From: Brevundimonas diminuta 3F5N
GTDB taxonomy: Bacteria; Pseudomonadota; Alphaproteobacteria; Caulobacterales; Caulobacteraceae
DNA: 64,000 bases
Assembly: GCF_900163625.1 (NCBI RefSeq)
Contig: NZ_FUIE01000057.1
Location: 60,038 to 124,037, forward strand
Reading direction: 5' to 3'
The stretch's first letter is position 1, and the number at the start of each line of letters is the position of its first letter. The notes beneath the pieces were generated by a model. That model did no database searches. It was given only the letters and a program-made list of their open reading frames with translations, and was not told the origin of the DNA. A program made the translations under genes and the position numbers. Shown one piece after another: positions 60,489 to 64,000 of this stretch.

Positions 60489-62045
60489 ATGTCTGCTACA
60501 CTCGATACGGAGAAAGCAGACGTGTTGACTGGCCTTTTTCGACGCGAGGGCGGGCGATATACCACGCGCCGCATCATCCCCAAGGACCTCCGCCCGGCCT
60601 ATGACGGCAGGGAAGTAATCACCAAAGCGCTAGGGACGGCGGACCCGGCTGAGGCCAAACGGCTCCATGTTGCCCTATGGGCCGCTCTGGATCGGGAGTT
60701 TGCAGAGGCGCGGGCGGCTATGGCCGCAGCCGACAGGACCCCCGCTGTCGAAGCCAAGGCGGCGGCCAAGCCCATAGACATAGATGCCTATGCGGCGCGG
60801 GCGCTTGTCGGCCTACGGAAAAAGCGGGCGGAATATCTCGCAGCCGGGCGGTTGGAAGACTTCAACCTTGAGGCCCGCGAAGGGCTGGAAACCTATCAGG
60901 CTATCCTCGACGGGGGCGATGCCGTGGGCCTTTCATTGCCTGAGGCCGAGGGGATGCGGGTGGCGACGCTGGCGATCCTTACGGGCGAAGGCGCGGCGGC
61001 ACTTGCTGCGGCTCCCGCCGTCAAGCCCACAGCATCAGGCGGCCCCCGCGTCCCGCTCGCTGATGTGCTGGACAAATGGAAGGCCGAGCGGACGCCGCAG
61101 CCGAGAACGGTGCGGGACCTGACGCGGACGGTTAAGCGGTTCGAGGCCGTCGTGGGCAAGCTGGCGGTCCAAGATGTAACCAAGCAGCACGTTATTGCGT
61201 TCAAAGATGCGCTGCTAGCCGAAGGCAAAACCCCGGAAAACATAAACGTCATCATCCCGTTCTTGGGGACGTTGTTCAATTACGCGGTGGACAATGACCT
61301 GATCCCCGCGAACCCCGCCAAATTGAAGAAGCTTCCCGAGAAGAAACGCGCCAAGGACAAGAGACGCGAATTCAACAAGGACGAACTAAAGGCGCTGTTC
61401 AGCGGCCCAGTCCACAAGGCCGGTTCTCGTCCCATCGGTGGCGCAGGAGAAGCGGCCTATTGGCTTCCCTTGCTCGCGCTCTACACAGGGGCACGCCAAA
61501 CAGAACTAGGTCAGCTTCATCCCGATGACGTCTATGAGGAAGCCTACTTCGGCGATGGCGACACCGAAAAATCTGCTTGGGTTATGCGCTTCGCGGAGAA
61601 CGAAGAGCGCGGCCAGAAGGTCAAGAATGAGGGGAGCGAGCGACGTGTCCCCATCCACGCTGATCTAATCGCCCTGGGCTTCCTCAAGGTGGCGGCGGCC
61701 GCCAAGGCAGAGCGCCGTGCGCGCATCTTCCATAAGATCAACCCGACAGCCGAGGGCGAACTTATGGGCAACTGGTCCAAGTGGTTCAGCCGCTACCTCC
61801 GCAAGGTTTGCGGCGTCACCGATGACCGCGTTGTGTTCCATTCCTTCCGCCATAGCTTCAAGCATTACGCCCGCGAGGTGGACGTGCCCACAGAGGTGTC
61901 CAACGAAATCACAGGCCACGAAACCGGGGACGTGGCGAACCAATATGGCGGTCTGGAATATCCTTTGCGGCCGCTGGTCGAAGGCATGGCCCTGTATCGG
62001 GTGCCGGGCTTCACCCTGCCGCCCCCGCCCGCTTCCCTGAGGTAG
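60489..62045 (+). CDS. second tyrosine recombinase (phage-type integrase)
   Basis: This 518-residue integrase is unlike the island's own. The N terminus (YTTRRIIPKDLRPAYDGRE, TKALGTADPAEAKRLHVALW) is of the DUF6538 type. Core-binding domain about 190-280. The catalytic Arg is in YTGARQTELGQL, then HSFRHSFKHYAREV, GHETGDVANQYGG with His and nucleophile Tyr. The ATG at 60489 is preferred over an upstream TTG because GGGG precedes it. It starts 69 bases from the attachment repeat, so it probably integrated at that site. Confidence 0.9.
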   Translation: MSATLDTEKADVLTGLFRREGGRYTTRRIIPKDLRPAYDGREVITKALGTADPAEAKRLHVALWAALDREFAEARAAMAAADRTPAVEAKAAAKPIDIDAYAARALVGLRKKRAEYLAAGRLEDFNLEAREGLETYQAILDGGDAVGLSLPEAEGMRVATLAILTGEGAAALAAAPAVKPTASGGPRVPLADVLDKWKAERTPQPRTVRDLTRTVKRFEAVVGKLAVQDVTKQHVIAFKDALLAEGKTPENINVIIPFLGTLFNYAVDNDLIPANPAKLKKLPEKKRAKDKRREFNKDELKALFSGPVHKAGSRPIGGAGEAAYWLPLLALYTGARQTELGQLHPDDVYEEAYFGDGDTEKSAWVMRFAENEERGQKVKNEGSERRVPIHADLIALGFLKVAAAAKAERRARIFHKINPTAEGELMGNWSKWFSRYLRKVCGVTDDRVVFHSFRHSFKHYAREVDVPTEVSNEITGHETGDVANQYGGLEYPLRPLVEGMALYRVPGFTLPPPPASLR

Positions 62046-62197
62046 CCGAGAAGGCCGGAAAGCGGGGCGCTGGGGCGGTGGTTTGATCCCGGCCGGGTAG
62101 TCGCTCATCCGGGATGGCGAGGCCCCTCAGCGCGGCTGTATTCGGCAGACCGGACGTGGCGATTTTTGAGACAGATGCGGCGTGCGAATTCGGCGGT

Positions 62198-62443
62198 CTA
62201 TATCTCGGCGTCGGATAGGATTGACGACACGGTGCAGCCCAGCGCCGCTGCTATGCCGATCAGGGCCACAAGGCTGACGTTCCGCTTGCCGCGCTCGACC
62301 TCGCCCATATGGGTCCGGTTGATCCCGGCGGCGTCAGCCAGCGCCTCTTGCGACATGCTCCGCTCGTTTCTCCGCACCCGGATAGCGTCGCCGAGGCGTC
62401 CCAGCGCGCGCTGATTATCAGGACTGACGGATACTCTCGGCAC
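62198..62443 (-). CDS. XRE-family regulator of the second element
   Basis: This 81-residue Cro/C1-type repressor has the helix-turn-helix MSQEALADAAGINRTHMGEV, then ERGKRNVSLVALIGIAAALG. The start is a GTG at 62443. It is divergent from the next gene; two near-identical 9-mers, TACGCACCA and TATGCACCA (62471 and 62487), in the intergenic region may be its operator. Confidence 0.85.
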   Translation of the reverse strand: MPRVSVSPDNQRALGRLGDAIRVRRNERSMSQEALADAAGINRTHMGEVERGKRNVSLVALIGIAAALGCTVSSILSDAEI

Positions 62444-62528
62444 CCATACAGCGTCGCCGCATGTTGGATTTACGCACCACCTGATCTATGCACCATTCGA
62501 CACCGGCGAGCGGACGAAGGGGCGGATA

Positions 62529-63548
62529 ATGAGACCTATAGCAGGAGCAACTGTAGCCGCTTTCATGTCGGCGTTGTCGATCAGCGCGATGCTGCCGGTT
62601 GATGCACTGGCGCAGTCACGTGCCGAGAAGACGGAGGGGCAGCTAGAAACCGTTGAGGATGTCGCGGGCCTCACCGATCTCTCCTTCGACGAGTTGCGAG
62701 GCAAAGACCTTTCAGGCGTCAATGACGCGATGATGCGGCCAGCTCCTTCAGCAGTCCGTCAACCGCGCACTCGCGCCTACCCCGGAAAGGTTCTCGGGAC
62801 CGCGTTCATGGACACCCCTCACCCGGCCACCCAGCGCCGAGGCGGCGGGGACCGGCCGTCGAACCCGATGGCTTACGAGGACATCGCCACTATATCGGAC
62901 CTCTCGTTTGACGAGATAAGAAGCATCCGCCCCAGCGACATTAAGGACGGGCTCATTGAGAACCGCCCCCGCCGCTCGGACAGGACGCCCCGGACGCGGG
63001 CAGACCGAGAGGCTGCGACTATCCGTGGTCTAACGGAAGGGCGCGGTATCACCGGCGGGGCCACCATTGGCGACAGCCTCAATAGCGCCGCTGTAGCGGC
63101 CACGACTGCACAACAGCAGACCCGCGAGGCGGAAGTCGCTCAGGCCCGCAGCTACAGCTTTGGCGATAAGTTCGGTGCGGCCTTTGAGGATACCACTATA
63201 ACGTCGGCTATTCTGCGGCAGCTTGATCGCGAGGTTGAGCCCTTTGACCTTAACTTCGTCAGGGACTACGCGAACAACCGGCAAGAGTTGGAGAAGGGCT
63301 ACGCATGGGAAGAAGTTCGTCGCCTGCGCCGCGCTAACTCCCAAGCGGACTTCGACCGCATCGCTGGCGAGATCGCGGAAGGCCGGGAACGGAAGGCTGT
63401 CTATATGAGCGGTGGGAGTGGGAAGTGGTATTCCATCTTCGTTCATGCGCTGGACCCTGTGGTGTGGTTGGCGCTTGCTGCCTTGTTGTCAGCTTCTATC
63501 TTTGCAGGGCGTTGTCGGCGTCGTCTCAAAGTTCCGTCTGGAAACTAA
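62529..63548 (+). CDS. exported or virion-associated protein with internal repeats
   Basis: This 339-residue protein has an N-terminal signal-like segment (residues 1-29, DALAQ) and a C-terminal membrane helix (about 308-328). Two internal repeats read LTDLSFDELRGKDLSGVNDA and ISDLSFDEIRSIRPSDIKDG. The region FGDKFGAAFEDTTITSAILR followed by DLNFVRDYANNRQELEKG resembles internal virion proteins of some tailed phages, but this is only a pattern resemblance. It belongs to the second element. Confidence 0.55.
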   Translation: MRPIAGATVAAFMSALSISAMLPVDALAQSRAEKTEGQLETVEDVAGLTDLSFDELRGKDLSGVNDAMMRPAPSAVRQPRTRAYPGKVLGTAFMDTPHPATQRRGGGDRPSNPMAYEDIATISDLSFDEIRSIRPSDIKDGLIENRPRRSDRTPRTRADREAATIRGLTEGRGITGGATIGDSLNSAAVAATTAQQQTREAEVAQARSYSFGDKFGAAFEDTTITSAILRQLDREVEPFDLNFVRDYANNRQELEKGYAWEEVRRLRRANSQADFDRIAGEIAEGRERKAVYMSGGSGKWYSIFVHALDPVVWLALAALLSASIFAGRCRRRLKVPSGN

Positions 63549-63665
63549 TCTGACCATAGGTTGGATGAGTTGTTCGTAGGCTGCCCGGCTCCCTCGCCAA
63601 AATAGATGGCGAGTTTGCCGGATCAGCGACGCTAACTCTTGGTCTGACCATGAGTTGGATTGAGC
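63549..63665. repeat. imperfect direct repeats after the exported protein gene
   Basis: TCTGACCATAGGTTGGATGAG (split here as TCTGACCATAGG and TTGGATGAG) at 63549-63569 recurs as TCTGACCATGAG TTGGATTGAG at 63643-63664. Each is followed by GCCCGG within about 20 bases. No gene is seen in the remaining bases to 63945. Confidence 0.5.
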
Positions 63666-63945
63666 GTTGCGTGAGTGTGCCCGGTGGCCGCGATCAGCTT
63701 TCGCTGAACTCCCTCGGGCAAATGCCCTACCTGCGACCATGCCTTTTTACGTCGGCCAAGACGGTGAAATCGTGTTCTAAATCTGGATGAAGAAAAGTGG
63801 TTTCTTCCCCAGGAGGGTATCAATATTCCCGACTGCACGAACTGACCCCTTGAGAGCCGGGACGCGCCGGATGCACCCGCGTGTGGGTGAGCGAGAGGGT
63901 ATCGAATAGCGCCCGAAGTCAACGACGTTCGGTTATTGTGCCCGA

Positions 63946-64000
63946 TGACGTGCCCCTGAGTTTTCATCCAGCGGCGACCAGAGTCCTTGGGTTAGTTACG
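63946..64000 (+). mobile_element. possible left end of an IS3-type insertion sequence
   Basis: TGACGTGCCCCTGAGTTTTC near the window edge resembles the terminal repeat of some IS3-family elements (TG start, GCCCC, TTTTC). The transposase would lie beyond 64000. The rest of the gap 63666-63945 holds nothing I can identify. Confidence 0.35.

Overview
The window is GC-rich alphaproteobacterial chromosome, most likely Caulobacterales and probably Brevundimonas or a close relative. This is inferred from the gene set: the alphaproteobacterial ccmI-E-F-H order, a fliLM cluster divergent from flgFGAH with a consensus RpoN promoter and a CtrA-like box, a MotE-like and a DUF6468-like gene beside fliM, and DUF3297. 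No rRNA is present, so the genus is not proven.

Core region, 1-42.9 kb. On the minus strand, a DegP-type protease, an OmpR-family regulator and a sensor kinase lead into glnE, which runs off the left edge. They are followed by cytochrome c maturation genes ccmI-ccmE-ccmF-ccmH. Between 11.8 and 14.0 kb lies a patch of small orphan genes separated by a repeated intergenic element. Next come a PhoP/PhoQ-like system with a small secreted protein and a PhoP-box-like direct repeat, ygfZ, a membrane protein/XRE regulator pair, a TraB/GumN protein, tag, rnhB, a Dam-type methylase, pyk, a secreted alkaline phosphatase, a sodium:solute symporter with a 43-residue partner, tRNA-Leu(UAA), an M28 peptidase and the flagellar cluster. 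Three tandem paralogous secreted proteins, a DUF885 metallopeptidase and msrA complete the core.

Accessory region, 42.9-60.4 kb. A mobile island sits in tRNA-Ser(GGA). Its ends are a 16-base exact repeat of the tRNA 3' end (42865-42880 and 60405-60420). It carries a tyrosine integrase in an overlapping operon with an AlpA-like protein and a putative regulator whose promoter holds two ATTGG-N9-CCAAT dyads. It also carries a ribbon-helix-helix protein, two tandem paralogous HigA-like antidotes without a toxin, and a four-gene nuclease/methylase/helicase operon (Mrr-type nuclease, MmeI-like methylase, SF2 helicase, GIY-YIG protein). A HEPN-motif protein, a P-loop ATPase (Sll1717-like) with a DUF4238 protein, a Fic protein with two identical-geometry palindromes in its promoter, and an initiator-like winged-helix protein complete it. 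The initiator-like gene contains four iteron-like repeats spaced 22, 33 and 33 bp. No conjugation or capsid genes were seen, so it looks like a defence-carrying integrative element or phage satellite rather than a conjugative element.

Right end, 60.4-64 kb. A second, unrelated tyrosine recombinase begins just after the island's right attachment repeat, followed by an XRE regulator, a possible phage-related exported protein and the probable end of an insertion sequence. A second element therefore seems to be stacked on the same tRNA-Ser site and continues beyond the window.
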